A stretch of 64,000 nt of DNA from Theropithecus gelada. Its lineage: Eukaryota; Chordata; Mammalia; Primates; Cercopithecidae. Shown here in pieces: positions 1-12,249 of the stretch (positions are counted from its first letter, which is position 1; every line of letters begins with the position of its first letter). The stretch is from positions 14,251,091 to 14,315,090 of the forward strand of contig NC_037668.1 of assembly GCF_003255815.1 (NCBI RefSeq), given 5' to 3'. The notes under the pieces were generated by a model. That model made no database searches. It was not told the origin of the DNA and saw nothing but the letters and a program-made list of their open reading frames with translations. A program made the translations under genes and the position numbers.

Positions 1-995
1 TGGCCTTCCGGCAGAGGTCATCCCTCGTATGACACTTGCCTTTAGTGCAGCCTGGGCCAATCTAGACCCTCCAACCCCAGGCCTCGAAGATCACAGTCAA
101 AATGATTCTTAGAAGCAAGCCTGCTTTCCCTGGAGCCTAGCCAGTCAAACAGCCATCCTTCTGCACTGTCTCTCTGGGACAGCCTGAGCCTTTGCCCCCA
201 TCCTGAGGTCCTCCTCTCCCAGCACTGCTAGTGCTTCTCTAATGGCTGCTCTGTGGCTGAAGGAGTTTCAATATCCCAGCCCCTGGTGACCTCTTGTGAG
301 GGCTGCCACTGGGGCTTTGAGAGAAGGAGGCTCACCTGGTCTCCTGCCGGGGGCTCAGCCTGCAGCTTGGGAGGGACTCCCCTCACTCCTAGATTCAAAA
401 CACTCATTTTCCTTTCCCACTCCTACATCTTCATCTCCTACCACCTCATCTAGGTGGTGCCCTTCTCTCTAATCATCACTCATTCATTTCTCAAAACCCA
501 TTGAGTTCTTTCATTTGCCAGGCCTTTATAAAAGAGATGTGAATAAGAGACTTTCCCTGTACTCAGAAATCTCACGGACTAGTGGGGGATGCAGACACAG
601 AAGTGAACTACTAGAAAACAACTTAGATAGGGTCACATAAGAAGTCCTGGGGAAGTTAAAGCCCAAACTGAGCCTCAATGGATGAGTCAGTTAGGGAAGA
701 GGAGATTCACAATAGAGGGGACTGCATAGGCAGAGGCATAGAGGCAAGAAACAGGGTGATGTTCATAAGAAACTCAGTAGATGGTAGGTGCTGAGAGCCA
801 GTGCAAAGCTATGAGTGGCAAGAGATGGGCTGGCGTAATTGGCAGTCATCAGACAGCAGAGGGCCCTACATGCCATACTAAAGGCCCCAAACTTCATCCT
901 GCAGTGGTTCTTCAGCCGTGGCTCACAGAGTTCCAGGGCTCCACTGTGGTGCTTCAGGGGCAGGACTAGGGGCCTCTCACTCTCAACCTGAGTGA

Positions 996-1097
996 TTTTT
1001 TTTTTTCCTAGTCAGAGTTTCGCTCTAACCTCAAGTGATCCGCCCACCTCAGCCTCCCAAAGTGCTAGGATTACAGGCGTGAGCCACCACACCCCGC
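996..1097 (-). repeat. Alu with large internal deletion
   Basis: The T-run at 996-1006 is the reversed A-tail. It is followed by a short piece of right-arm Alu, then a jump to the Alu 5' region ending near 1097. The same 9 bases, cctgagtga, occur at 987-995 and 1098-1106 and form the target-site duplication. About two thirds of the element is missing. Confidence 0.85.
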
Positions 1098-2475
1098 CCT
1101 GAGTGACTTATTTTATATGTACTTGAATAGGTGACAACAAGCCACAGAGAGATTTAAGTCTGGGAAGGACGTGATCAAAGAGGCATGTATGGGAAGGACA
1201 TGATCAAACGACATTTCAAAGAGACCACTCTGGTTTCCAGGCCTCACTTCCAACCGTTCCTCAGGGCAGTCTACTGCCCAAGAAAATTTCTGATGGTGAT
1301 AAATGATTTACAGCAAAAATGAAGACTTCTTCAGTACATCTGTGATAATTATTTCCAAACTTACTTCATCCAGACGGAAGAAAATGAAGTGGGATCCCTT
1401 TCCCTTAGACTTCAGAGCCGTTTTCGCCAACTGGCTGTGCTGATCGTGCCACCTAGTGGTAGGAGTGCAGCATGACTCCAAAAGGAAACAAGCTTGCGTT
1501 TCTTTATAAAAATCTGTATTATCTTATTTAATCCTCAAAACACCTTGGCAAAGCATGTCTCATTATTATACCCATGTTACAGGCCATAAAACTGAGAGAT
1601 GGGCAGAAAACAATACTTGTTTTGAGTCTCCTGTGGGTTAGGAGCTATGTCAGCTAATGTACATGAGACTGGCATTATCCCCACTTACAAGATGGACAAA
1701 CTGAAGACCTTGGTGACTGAAAGACCAACTAGATTAAGCCACAGACACTGAGGTTTTCCTGCTTCCAGGTCTAGATTCACCCCAAAGAATCAGGTCAGAT
1801 TCAAATCTCTAATTTGAATTGAAAAGAAACCAAGTAGTAAAGAATGAGGAAAGAGGCAAGCCTTTGTGAAATTCAGAGTAATCAGCACAGACAGACCACA
1901 GCTACTTCTTTGTCATGAATGGCAACCAAAGCGCAGTTGTAGATTAGATCCTAGAATAATTATGGGAAGAATAATTACCACTGGAATATGCAAATTATAG
2001 GAATCTGAGAGCCTAAAGCCAATCAGATGCCCAGCAAGTACGTTTCTTAAGAGTGAGTGGCTGCTTCCTGTAGAACAGAGCATCGCTTAGAGCCAGGAAA
2101 AGCTGATAATTGTGGTTTGAATGGAACCTTAATTCCATATCTGAAACCTTAATTCCTCTGTGCCATGTAATGTAGCATATTCCCAGGTTCCAGGAATTAT
2201 GATGCTGACATCTTTGCCGGCCATGATTCTGTCTTTCACATACATTGAGACCAAAGAGACCAAGTACCTGTAAGAGGACCAACCCAGACGGGCTGTGGCA
2301 ATGACGGTGTTGCTTCTGAGCGAGAAGTTACAAGCCCAAGAAATGGTAATGACAGTCTTAGATATATATAAAAGAGACAAACAATTTCCAAAACAAAAAG
2401 CAAAGACAAAAAGAAAAATAAAAAAGCTCTCTCTCCATAAAATGGTAGAAAATATGCCTATAAAGGAGAAAAACA

Positions 2476-2767
2476 GGCCTGGGTGCGGTGGCTCACGACT
2501 GTAACCCCAGCACTTTGGGAGCCTGAGGCGGGCAGATGACCTGAGGTCACAAGCTCGAGACCAACCCAGCCAATATGGCAAAACCCCATCTCTACTAAAA
2601 ATACAAAAATTAGCTGGGTGTGGTGGCACACACCTGTAATTCCAGCTACTCAGGAGACTGAGGCACAAGAATTGCTTGAACCCAGGAGGTTTCAGAGAGC
2701 CGAGATTGCACCACTGCACTCCAGCCTGGGTGACAAGTGAGACTCTGTCTCAGGAAAAAAAAAAAAA
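2476..2767 (+). repeat. Alu (full length)
   Basis: A complete plus-strand dimeric Alu with the left-arm promoter region, middle A-rich linker (aaaatacaaaaatt) and terminal A-tail at about 2755-2767. Many substitutions from the consensus point to an older S-type copy. Confidence 0.93.
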
Positions 2768-3043
2768 GTTAAAATTAAAGAAAAAATAAAAATAAAAATA
2801 ACATTCTTGCACTCTCTCACCTATCTTATCCACCACTGATATCTGAATATAGTAAATATAGTACAAATCAGGCATCTAGAGCCATAAAAGGCAAGACAAA
2901 AACACATCAGAGAAGCAAAATGTCACAGATAGTCCCCAGGTTTGACTTTCTGATTTGCAAATCAGAAGAGGCCCTTGCAAACGATGATAAAATCTGTCTC
3001 CAGATGCACCAAGATGATGAATTTAAATATATATGTATATATA

Positions 3044-3329
3044 GTTAACCCTTGGACAAAATGGATTTAAACTGTGCGGGTCCACTGATATACAGGTGTT
3101 CTTCAGTAAATGCAGTCTGCCTTCTGTATTGTCTCCGTATTGGTGGGTTCTGCGTCAGCAACCAAACATGGGTAGGAAGGCAAGATTTGGAAATCTGCAT
3201 TGTAGTAGGACTTGCTTTTCATATCCATGGGTTTCATAGGGCAGACTACAGGACTTAAGTTTGTGTGGATTTTGGTGTCTGCGGGTGGTCCTGGAGCCGA
3301 TCCCCCACAGATACTTTGGGATGACTGTA
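3044..3329. mobile_element. DNA-transposon fossil, Tigger-like
   Basis: The left end starts gttaacccttgg and the right end finishes with a gggatgactgta-type motif. Both resemble ends of non-autonomous TcMar-Tigger-type elements as remembered. The interior is short, so this would be an internally deleted copy. The subfamily was not assigned. Confidence 0.4.
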
Positions 3330-3659
3330 CTCCTTTATTATCGTTATGTTTAATGCCAGCAGAGAAAGAGGACTAAAAACTAGGAGGAGAATTGGCAGTA
3401 ATCATATTGCTCTCATAATCCAGTGTTTTAAGCATCCAGGCTTAAATGCTGAACTGAAACAGAAGCTGATCTGGCAAATTTTTTTTCTAACTGGTTTCTT
3501 GAATTTAAGTGAAATTTAGAGACCTTTCTAAGCCAGGCACACAGTAAGAAACCATACATTTTTAAATGACAGATTTGATTAGATAAAACTATAAATTCTC
3601 TGTACAGCAAAACACACTAAAAGTAAACCTGCAAGACAAGTGATGATTTGCAAAAAGTT

Positions 3660-3830
3660 TTACAACATATGTGGCAGAGGAATAATAACTATAGTCTATA
3701 AAAAGAGCTTATACATCAATAAGGAAAAGACAACTGCTCCCCCTATCCAAATGGACAAAGGATATGAGTAGGCCATTCAGAAAAAAAGAAAGGCAAATAG
3801 CTAGTAAACATGAGGAGTCACGCCTTTCTT
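3660..3830 (+). repeat. Old L1 ORF2-region fragment
   Basis: The block around 3745-3815 (aatggacaaaggatatgagta, then aggcaaatagctagtaaacatgag) matches the well-known L1 region encoding the far end of ORF2, at old-L1 divergence. The boundaries are approximate. Confidence 0.45.
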
Positions 3831-3881
3831 TTTTTCTGAAAGTATATCTCTTGAAGAAACACATATCATATAACTGGATCC

Positions 3882-3885
<4 letters not shown>

Positions 3886-3912
<27 letters not shown>

Positions 3913-4195
3913 GAGGTGAAGTCTCACTCTGTTACCCAGGCTGGAGTACAGTGGCATGATCTTGGCTCACTGCAGCCTCAGCCTCCTGGGTTCAACTGAT
4001 TTCTCCTGCCTCAGCCTCCCAAGTAGCTGAGATAACAGATGTCTGCCACCACGCCCGGCTAATTTTTGTATTTTTAGTAGAGATGGGGTTTCACGATGTT
4101 GGCCAGGCTGGTCTCGAACTCCTGACCTTAGGTGATCTGCCTGCCTTGGCCTTCCAAAGTGCTGGTATTACAGGTGTGAGCCACCGCACCGGGCC
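3886..4195 (-). repeat. Alu (full length)
   Basis: A minus-strand Alu starts with a long T-run at 3886-3912 and ends in the reversed 5' end (caccgcaccgggcc) near 4195. The left and right arms are both complete. Confidence 0.93.
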
Positions 4196-4897
4196 AAGGC
4201 CTTTACTTTTTACCCTACATGCCTCTATATTGTTAGCTTTTTTTTCCCAATGTGCAGATATTTGTGCCATATATTTGTAGTTTTATTAAATATATGGATA
4301 TGTGCAAAGTGAATTAGTCTACTTAGAAAATATTTGCAGCTATGTTGGTTTTATAGAACAAAAAGAAGTTTTTTTAAAATAGACTAAATATTAACTAATT
4401 AGCACAAAGACCGGAGACCCCAGATGCTCTGAAAAGTCAGCACTGCAGAACCAAATCTTATAATTAAAGGAGACGACATGGGCTGCCCAGAGCAAACATG
4501 GGTTCTGGAGTCAAGCAGATCTGGTCCCAGTCCTGGCCCTGCCCCTTTCTTTCTGCAACTGTGAGCTAATTACTTAAGCTCACTGCCTCTCCATGAAATA
4601 AAGATACAAGCGCCTACCCCTCAATCTTGATGCAAACGCCATGTGGGTACAAAATATTTTTCTCCCTTTCTCATGATATTGTATAAGTAGGCTGGGCTCA
4701 TATGGCAGCTGGGAGACTGTAGTGAACATTTTACAATGATTTTTTTTTTTTAGGTGGACCCAAAGAAATGTTTTTAGGGCCCTATCTTGCTGGCAGGGTG
4801 TCAAGAAGTGCAGTGTGTTGTCGGGGAGGGTTATAATACAAAAGCTCTGGGCACCAGGGCCAGGATGAACAATTCTAGTAGCTGCAGCTTCCTAGAT

Positions 4898-5084
4898 CAG
4901 TGGTTCTAAAATTTTAGCATGCCTTAGAATCACCTGGGGGACTTGTTAAACCAGCTTGCTGGTCTTGCCCTCAGAGTTTCCGATTCAGGAGATCTGGGGT
5001 AGGGCTTGGGAGTACACAGTTCTAACAAGTTCCCAGGTGATGCCGATCCTGCTGGTGTCGGGGCGCACACTTTGAGACCCTCAG
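4898..5084 (+). mobile_element. MER5A-type hAT-Charlie element
   Basis: It starts cagtggttctaaaattttagcatg and ends in cacactttgaga, the near inverted repeats that bound MER5A. The interior, with aagttcccaggtgatgc, also agrees. It is non-autonomous, about 187 bp, with no coding content. Confidence 0.8.
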
Positions 5085-5867
5085 ACTTAAAGCATCAACA
5101 ACTGCCCCCAGCCCAGTGAATTTTAGGCTGTGGCAGACTCTTTCCCTACCCCTAGAGTTCTGGAGATGCTTCCTCCGGCGTTCTCTCTGAAACTTCCCAG
5201 GCATCGAGAATTCCAGGACACTCCCTGGTTTTACCCATGGCCAGTGGCCAGTTTCTGCAGCCTGTGGTAATTCTGTCCGAGGTGATGGGGCAGCTGAAAG
5301 AACCCAAGACTTTTAGTTAAGGGAGGGGAGAAACTGCGGGGAATGTGGAGAGCCAGACCCAGCCCCTGGCCTGGGTCCTGCCTGTTGTATGTGCTCAGCA
5401 CAAGGACAGGAAGTGTATCCCCCTTCTGCCTAAGCAGATTGGCAAAGATAACTTTGTTAGCAGGAGAAGCCTGGGCCGAGGGGTCGTGCTCTATAGAACT
5501 GGCACAATCTGCTCTCATGCATGAGCTGCTCCTATCAATAGAGAGCCCTGCCTTGCCCTGACAACTCGTCTGTGCTGGAAATCCTCTCTCGAGTGAAAGT
5601 CCCCCCAGATCCCCCTTCCAACACACCCTTTGCCCCTCAGGGCACGGGAGCCCTTGAACCTCAGCCAAATGGTTGTGATGAAGAAGAATTTCTGGCTCCC
5701 AACCAAACTGGCCAGGGAGGAGGGAAAGAGAGGGAATGGCCTGCCTCCTGACCCTCTCCAGGTGGCACAAACAGAGCAAAAAAGCAAGTATTGATCGCTC
5801 TGCAGGTGAAGCAAAATACCCTTGGTCTCTCTTTCTGGTGGTATCCAAACCTTCTTCCTAACAATGG

Positions 5868-6085
5868 TGATAGCACTTACTATCTATCAAGTGCTTACTA
5901 TGCCAAGTATTGGACTCAGTTTCACACACACAGTTTCATTTAATCACTGCAACTCTTTGAGGCAGACACTGTTCACCATTTTTCATAAGACAAAACTGAG
6001 GCTCAAACCAGGAAAGTCACTTAGGCAAGGTCAGGCAGCTGGCTAGTTAGTGGTGAAGCTGAGATGATCTAATCCCAGAGCCTGG
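5868..6085 (+). repeat. MIR element
   Basis: The series tactatgccaagtattg, tttaatcactgcaact and actgaggctca in order is the core of the ancient tRNA-derived MIR SINE in plus orientation. Divergence is high and the ends are approximate. Confidence 0.6.
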
Positions 6086-7621
6086 TGTTAACCTCTTCGC
6101 TGTTCAGTTTCCCACAAGATGGAGGCTCCCAGGCCAAGGTTAGGCCCAGGATTCAGCGTAATGGGGTGGACCAGATTCTCCCCCACCCTCTCTCTTTGGG
6201 CAGCGTACCTGAGGCCTCTTTGCACACTCCATGTGCTAAGCATCACATAGGGGACCGTGCTTTGTTTATCTTTGTGCTCCCAGCACAGTGCCAAGCACAT
6301 AGTGGCTGCTTAGCAAAGCCTCTGGTAGAAAGGAAGGATAAAGTTGTATGATGGGCACTGGGTAGTAACTGGCTTCTTGCTGGTGTTGGGGTTTTGAAGA
6401 CATGCAGGTGAGAACAAACAATACATAGATGAACAACCAACAGATTAAAATTACATTTCCCAATTATGTTTGTCCTTGCCCACTCTACCGCAGCCCCTCT
6501 GGCTTCCTTGCTGCTCCAAGCCTTCACCCCCATGCCCTCATGATGGTTCTCTCTCTCACCTTCTTGGAAGTCTGCTCAAATCTCACCTCAGTGAGGTCTC
6601 TTTGGGCACCACCTCCCCTCCACCAGCAATCCCAATCCCCCTCACCCTGCCGTATGTTCTCATTTCTGGTGGTACTTACCACCTTTGAATGTTCTGTATA
6701 ATTCACTCGTTCATTGTGTTTAATGCCTGTTCTCCATCTCCCCACTAGGAATCTTTGTTTTACCAATGTGTCCCACACACCTCAAAGGGTGGGAGCTCAA
6801 CAAATACTTATTGAATGAATCTCTAAACATTGCCCACTAAGTCAGAGCTGGGCTTGAAATACTCAGAGAAGTGACCTGATTCTCCTACAGTCCCCGGTCC
6901 TATGTTTCTCAGAGACTCGTTCCCCCGGCACTTCCCAGTAACTGGAAGGGAGAGATTCTACTTCTCCCAATTCCAGTCACCACAGGGATTGACTGATGAT
7001 GGTCCTCTTGCGCCCTATAATAAATCTTTCTGCCCTTCTCCTCAGGCCAGGGCTCACCTGGTTCTCCCTAAAGAGCCTCTCTGCATATTGAGTCTGTGCC
7101 CCGTAACTGGAGGCACCTGGAGCCATGGAAAACACATGGGCTGGAGAGCTATGCCACAACCTTAGGGTGTCATTTCCACTCTAGCCTCAGTTTCCTCATC
7201 TATAAAATAAGGGCTAGGGCCAATGATCTCCTCCAGTCTTTCCCAGTTCTGACATTTTTCCCTGTGGAAGTGGAGGAATGTGTAACCTTGGTCAAAAAAG
7301 TAACCAATGTACTTAGACACAAACCAACCCATGGCCCTGGGGCACAGGACACAGCCACACTCAGATCACAGCAAATATAACCAACAAGGCATTCACAGCA
7401 TCACATAGGTTAGATTAGCAGCTACTATCTGTTTTCACAAAGCAAGAAAGGCAGTGATTATTATCTCTATTTCACAGATGAGAAGACTGAGGCTCAGAAA
7501 GTCTGAACAAGTCGCCCACACATAGGAAGCAGATGAGCCACACTCAAAGCCAGGTCTTCCAACGGCAAATTCCACAGGCTTTCCACACAGAACTGCCTCA
7601 TTGCTTTTGAAATGCACCCTG

Positions 7622-7942
7622 GGCCAGGTGCAGTGGCTTATGCCCGTAGTCCCAGCACTTTGGGAGGCTGAGATGGGCAGACTGCTTGAGCTCAGAAGTT
7701 CGAGACCAGCCTGGGCAATATGGCAAAACCCCATCTCTACAAAAAATACAAAAATTAGGTGGGCTTGGAGCCTGTGCCTGTAGTTCCAGCTACTTGGGGG
7801 GCTGAGGTGGGAGGATTGCTTGAGCCCAGAGGTGGAGGTTGCAGTGAGCCAATATCAGGCCACTGCCCTCCAGTCTGGGTGACAAAATAGAAAAGAAAGA
7901 AAAAGAGAGAAAGAGAGAGAGAGAAAGAAAGAGAAAGAAAGG
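7622..7942 (+). repeat. AluJ-type element with GAAA-rich tail
   Basis: A plus-strand Alu body at about 7622-7887 is strongly diverged. It is followed by a purine microsatellite of gaaa and gaga units at 7889-7942 that grew from the original A-tail. Confidence 0.88.
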
Positions 7943-9555
7943 ACAAACCCTGTAGGAGAATGCCACCATTAGATTATCCAAAATGTCAATAATCTAAATT
8001 ATTAGTCTATATGATTACAGAACATAAAATTGGAATTTACATTTGTATGTGGTTATGTCTCCTATTCTAGACATTTATTTATTTATATCAAATAATGCAA
8101 TACCGGCACCCTGGGAAGACATCCCTCTGAAAGACCTGAGAAAGTGATTCCTGGTAGGAATAGACAAGTCATCTCTCAATGGTAGCTAAGATGAGCCTCT
8201 TTCCCCATCTCTTTCAAAACTTTCCCCAAGATATACGCGATTGAGTGTTTATAGTTTCAAGGATTTCCCAGCTACAAACAGAAGAACCAACAACAAAGAT
8301 AATTCAATCGATTGGGTACTACGAGTAGAGGAGTATCTTCTATGTCAACAGAGTAAGAAAACAAAGAAAGTGCTAAATTGAAAAACTAGATTTGTCTAAA
8401 TCTGAGAGACTATCACTGGTTCAGAGCCTTGTTGACAGCCCCGTTTTTCCGGATTCAAACGCAGCCTCTACTACCATCTCTCACAAAATGATGACGAGCA
8501 ATGACAGCACCCACCACGCTAGACAAGTTTGACTGGGAAGCCTTGGATAGGGAGAACTTCATTTTGAAGAGAAGCTTTGTAGATTCTCATCTCTTCATAG
8601 GACTATCTCAGGGAGGGCGCAAGCTTCAGGAATCAGCATGTACTGAATATTCCCAAAGAAAGAATGATTGGATTTCTTCCCTTCATCCTCTGACTTCTTG
8701 CCTCATTGATATTGCAGGGATCAGCCTTGACCATCTATTTTTAACTGAAGGATTTCCTAGAGGGCATTGTCCCAGTCAGTGTGGACCCTCAAACTTGGGA
8801 GTTCAAAAGAAATCAGACATCTAAAGTAAACAAGGTTTTGGGCTAGTGACCATTTTATTTAAAATGGAATTGGGAACTCACACACATTGGTACCATCCTC
8901 TTTCAAACTGCCCCCATCAAAATGCAGTATGTCCATGACACCAGAAAGGACAGGAAAGGCAGGTGGGGTGAGGAAGCAAGTGCTTAGATTTTGTTTGTCT
9001 AGTTTACCCTCAAAGTTGTCTTCAATTTAGTAATCATACATTGCAGATTTCATAAAACAATGTAAGTTTCAACTATTTTTGCTCCATTGTTTTCACCAAT
9101 AAAATTGTAGGATGAAATGCCCCTATTTTTGGTTTGGAAATGTAGTCAAAATAACCATTTTTTATACTAATAATAGTCAGTGCCAGATAATGGGAAGGGA
9201 GTGGGCCTCAGAGAGCATGTGTCCATGCCCTCCAAGTTGGCTTCCCAAGCATCATTCCTCATTAAACCACATTAGAATTTAATCCAGGAGCCTCCTGGTG
9301 AGCAAAACCATCATATCCCCATTTAACAGATGAAGGCACTAAAGTCTAAAAATGTTAGCTGACGTTGATTCAACTTCCGCCGCTCGAAAGTATTTGTAAT
9401 TATGAGTGAAACATGGTGAGAAATGCTATTACTTTGACAAATGGCAACAGAATTATTTGGAGTGTTAAGGCTCATTTCAAAGAGGGAAACCACCCTGCTG
9501 AAGGTTTGTTTATGTTTCTTTTTTATTGTTTTGATCTTTTTAGAAATCTTTTTTC

Positions 9556-9884
9556 CTTTTATTTTTAGTTGACATATAATAATTGTACATATTTATGTGA
9601 TACAGAGTGATATTTCAATACATGTATACAATGTGTAATGATCAAATCAGGATAATTAGCATATTCAGCATCTCAAACATTTAGCATTTCTTTCTGTTGG
9701 GGACAATCAAAATCCTCTCCTCTAGCTTTTTGAGACTATACAATAAAATAGTTAACAGCCTGGCACGGTGGCTCACACCTGTAATCCCAGCACTTGGGGA
9801 GGCCAAGGCGGGCAGATCACCTGAGATCAGGAGTTTGAAACCAGACTGGCCAACATGGTGAAACCCCATCTCTACTAAAAATAC

Positions 9885-9917
<33 letters not shown>

Positions 9918-10275
9918 AGCTGGGCTTGGTAGTGGGCGTCTGTCATCCCAGCTACTCAGGAGGCTATGGCAGGAGAATAATTTGAACCTGGGAGGCGGAA
10001 GTTGCAGTGAGCTAAAATCTTGCTATTGCACTCCAGCCTAGGTGACACAGCGAGACTCTGTCTCATACACGCACACACACAAATAATAAAAATAATAAAT
10101 AAATTAATTAATTAATTAATGTTAACCATATTCACCCTACAGCACTGCAGACCACCAGAACCCATTCTCCCTATCTAGCTGTGCTTTTGAATCTATTAGC
10201 AACATGTTCCCCATCCTTTCTTCCCCTACTACTACCCTTCTCGGCCTCTAATATCCACCATTCTGTTGAAGGCTT
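9556..10275 (+). repeat. L1 3' UTR fragment split by an Alu
   Basis: The flanks 9556-9757 (tgacatataataattgtacat onward) and 10115-10275 read as one continuous L1M-type 3' UTR once the Alu at 9758-10114 is removed. The short repeat gttaac flanks the Alu on both sides. The subfamily was not assigned. Confidence 0.7.
9758..10114 (+). repeat. Alu inserted in an L1
   Basis: A plus-strand Alu with an unusually long middle A-run (9886-9914). Its terminal tail has degraded to ca, aataa and ttaa repeats up to about 10114. It interrupts the surrounding L1. Confidence 0.92.
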
Positions 10276-10689
10276 TGAGAGACAAGAGCAAACCACCAAT
10301 AAAGGATGAAATATGGTCCTTTGGAAAGGACCAACCACTCTCGGTCTGACTCGGGCCAGAGGGATGCACACAGGTGACCACTTACTGTCCCTACATCATT
10401 AAGATTCTCCAAGCTGATGATCAGGCCTCGGGAAAATGCCCCTAGGCTCGAGTGCTCTGGAGAGATGCCAAAGGTTTACTGATGTACAGGCCCAGTCTGC
10501 TGCTAAAAGAAACTTTGGGAGGCACAGAAGCCCCATCTAAGCTTTCACACATCAGCTTTCCCATCCTCCTCCCCTCAGTGCCCAACACAGCTCTCCCATT
10601 CTCTCACTCCCATTGTTTCCCAAACATCCCTCCCTTCATAAAAGCTGTCTGGCTGGGAGCTTAAAATATTGCTGGACAGTAAAACCTAC

Positions 10690-10870
10690 CCATCAGGGCC
10701 AATCCAGTCATATCTGCTCAGTCGTGCAGCACAGTAGGGGCGGGGTAGAGAAGTGGGAGGTGGGCTTTTAGGCAGCAAAGGAAAGAGACGAAAGTTGCCA
10801 TTTTGCTGCTGAGCGCCAGGAGAGAAAGACAGCACATATTTCTCCGTGGGACACTCCTCATATTGGCAAG
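10690..10870 (+). promoter_or_regulatory. GJA8: Possible GJA8 promoter and non-coding exon 1
   Basis: A CCAAT box (gggccaatcc, about 10698) is followed by an imperfect MAF-response-like site (tgctcagtcgtgcagca) and a GC box (aggggcgggg, about 10736). Downstream is unique sequence to about 10870 that could be the untranslated first exon. GJA8 is known to have a non-coding exon several kb upstream of its coding exon, and this is the best-looking unique block in the right range. No clear consensus splice donor is seen, so the exon end is undefined. Confidence 0.27.
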
Positions 10871-11948
10871 TTTTCCTTAAGTGATATTAGTTTGTAACCT
10901 TCCCCCCAATTGTTCTTTCTCAGCCTAATCTAAGGGCCATATATAGGCTTCTCCAAAAGGAAAAAGATTGCCAATAAGATTCAGTCTTGGGCTGGGATGG
11001 CTGGACTTACACTCCAACTCTGAAAACCCTCTTCAAGTTGACCTAAGAACTGGCAGAGGTTTGGAAGGGAGAGGAATGCTGGAATAATCGGGAGGATAGG
11101 GAAACAGAGGTGTCCAAACTCAAACTACAATTTGACTTCTTAAGCTCTTTTCATTTTTCAGAATGAATCAACACGTCTACAGGAATCCACAGGGACCTAA
11201 ACCAAGTATTTGATATTTATGAAAAAGTTCTGTGCCCTTTTCACTCAATTCTACAATAGGAATAATAGTCTTAATTATTGAATGCTGTGGGGGTAGCGAA
11301 GGCTTTGTGCTCAGCATTTTCCATGTTGGAGCGTTTAATGGAGCACAGGAATGGATCTGGCTAAGGACCATAAAATTCTTCCTAGGAGTATGTTCTGTTG
11401 TCTGTCTATGAGAACTGCTGGCTAGTGGCTGTTCTAGAAACAAGAAGAGAGGCACATTTCCACTTGGTTACTAACCGGAGTGGTAAGTGGCCATTGAATG
11501 CTCTGGAGAACTTATTAATGGATGTATATGTGTTACTCTGCCTTTTCAAAACCAGAGGAGGGCTATGCTATAATGGGCTTAGATCTGGAAGACCAGGGCT
11601 CACATCCTAGCTCTGCCCTCACTAGCTAAGCCCCATCTTGGAGACTCATTTAACCTCCCAGCCTGTCTTTCTGTCTGGGGATTGATAATGCCAAATTCAC
11701 TGGTTCTCAAACATCCACCTGAGGGTCTGTCAGTTCTAGCCCAAGATGACACACAGCCTGTGACCAAAATGCGACAATGACGAAGTTAATGATGTAGTAA
11801 ATGTTTCACCAAGTTAAGTGTGTTCAATTTAAAGGCTTGTCTTTTATTCTGAAATTATGTCCTCTCTGGTTTTATAGTGTTAAAAATCCTCTTTTATGTA
11901 ATGATGATGAAAACAGTCTGTAGTTGTAGTTAGTGATTTAATAACTCT

Positions 11949-12247
11949 TTTTTTTTTTTTTTTTTTGAGACAGAGTCTCGCTGTGTTGTCCAGGCTGGAG
12001 TGCAGTGGTGTGATCTCGGCTCACTGCAGCCTCCACCTCCCGGGTTCAAGCAATTCTCCTGCCTCAGCCTCCCAAGTAGCTAGGATTACAGGTGCCCACC
12101 ACTGTGCCCAGCTAATTTTTGTATTTTTAGTAGAGACAGGGTTTTGCCATGTTGGCCAGGCTGATCTTGAACTCCTGACCTTAAGTGATCCTCCCACCTC
12201 GGCCTCCCATAGTGCCAGGATTACAGGCATGATCACCACGTCCAGCC
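11949..12247 (-). repeat. Alu (full length)
   Basis: A minus-strand Alu with its T-run at about 11949-11966. The sequence aataactctt precedes the T-run (from 11940) and follows the element, giving the target-site duplication. It would lie in the GJA8 5' intron if the first exon call is right. Confidence 0.93.
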
Positions 12248-12249
12248 AA

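Larger units (their letters stand above)
1..10690. other. Gene-free stretch upstream of GJA8
   Basis: No exon, RNA gene or conserved open frame is recognisable here. By synteny with human 1q21 this would be the GJA5-GJA8 interval, which is inference. It contains the Alu, MER5A, MIR, L1 and DNA-transposon fossils listed separately. Nothing recognisable was seen at about 1110-2470, 5090-5860, 6090-7620 and 7945-9555. The longest open frame, 5231-5848 on the minus strand, shows no family resemblance. Confidence 0.6.

Noticed and set aside
5231..5848. 205-codon open frame on the minus strand
   Set aside because: No family resemblance, no exon signals, and overlapping frames of similar length on both strands point to chance in a GC-rich stretch.
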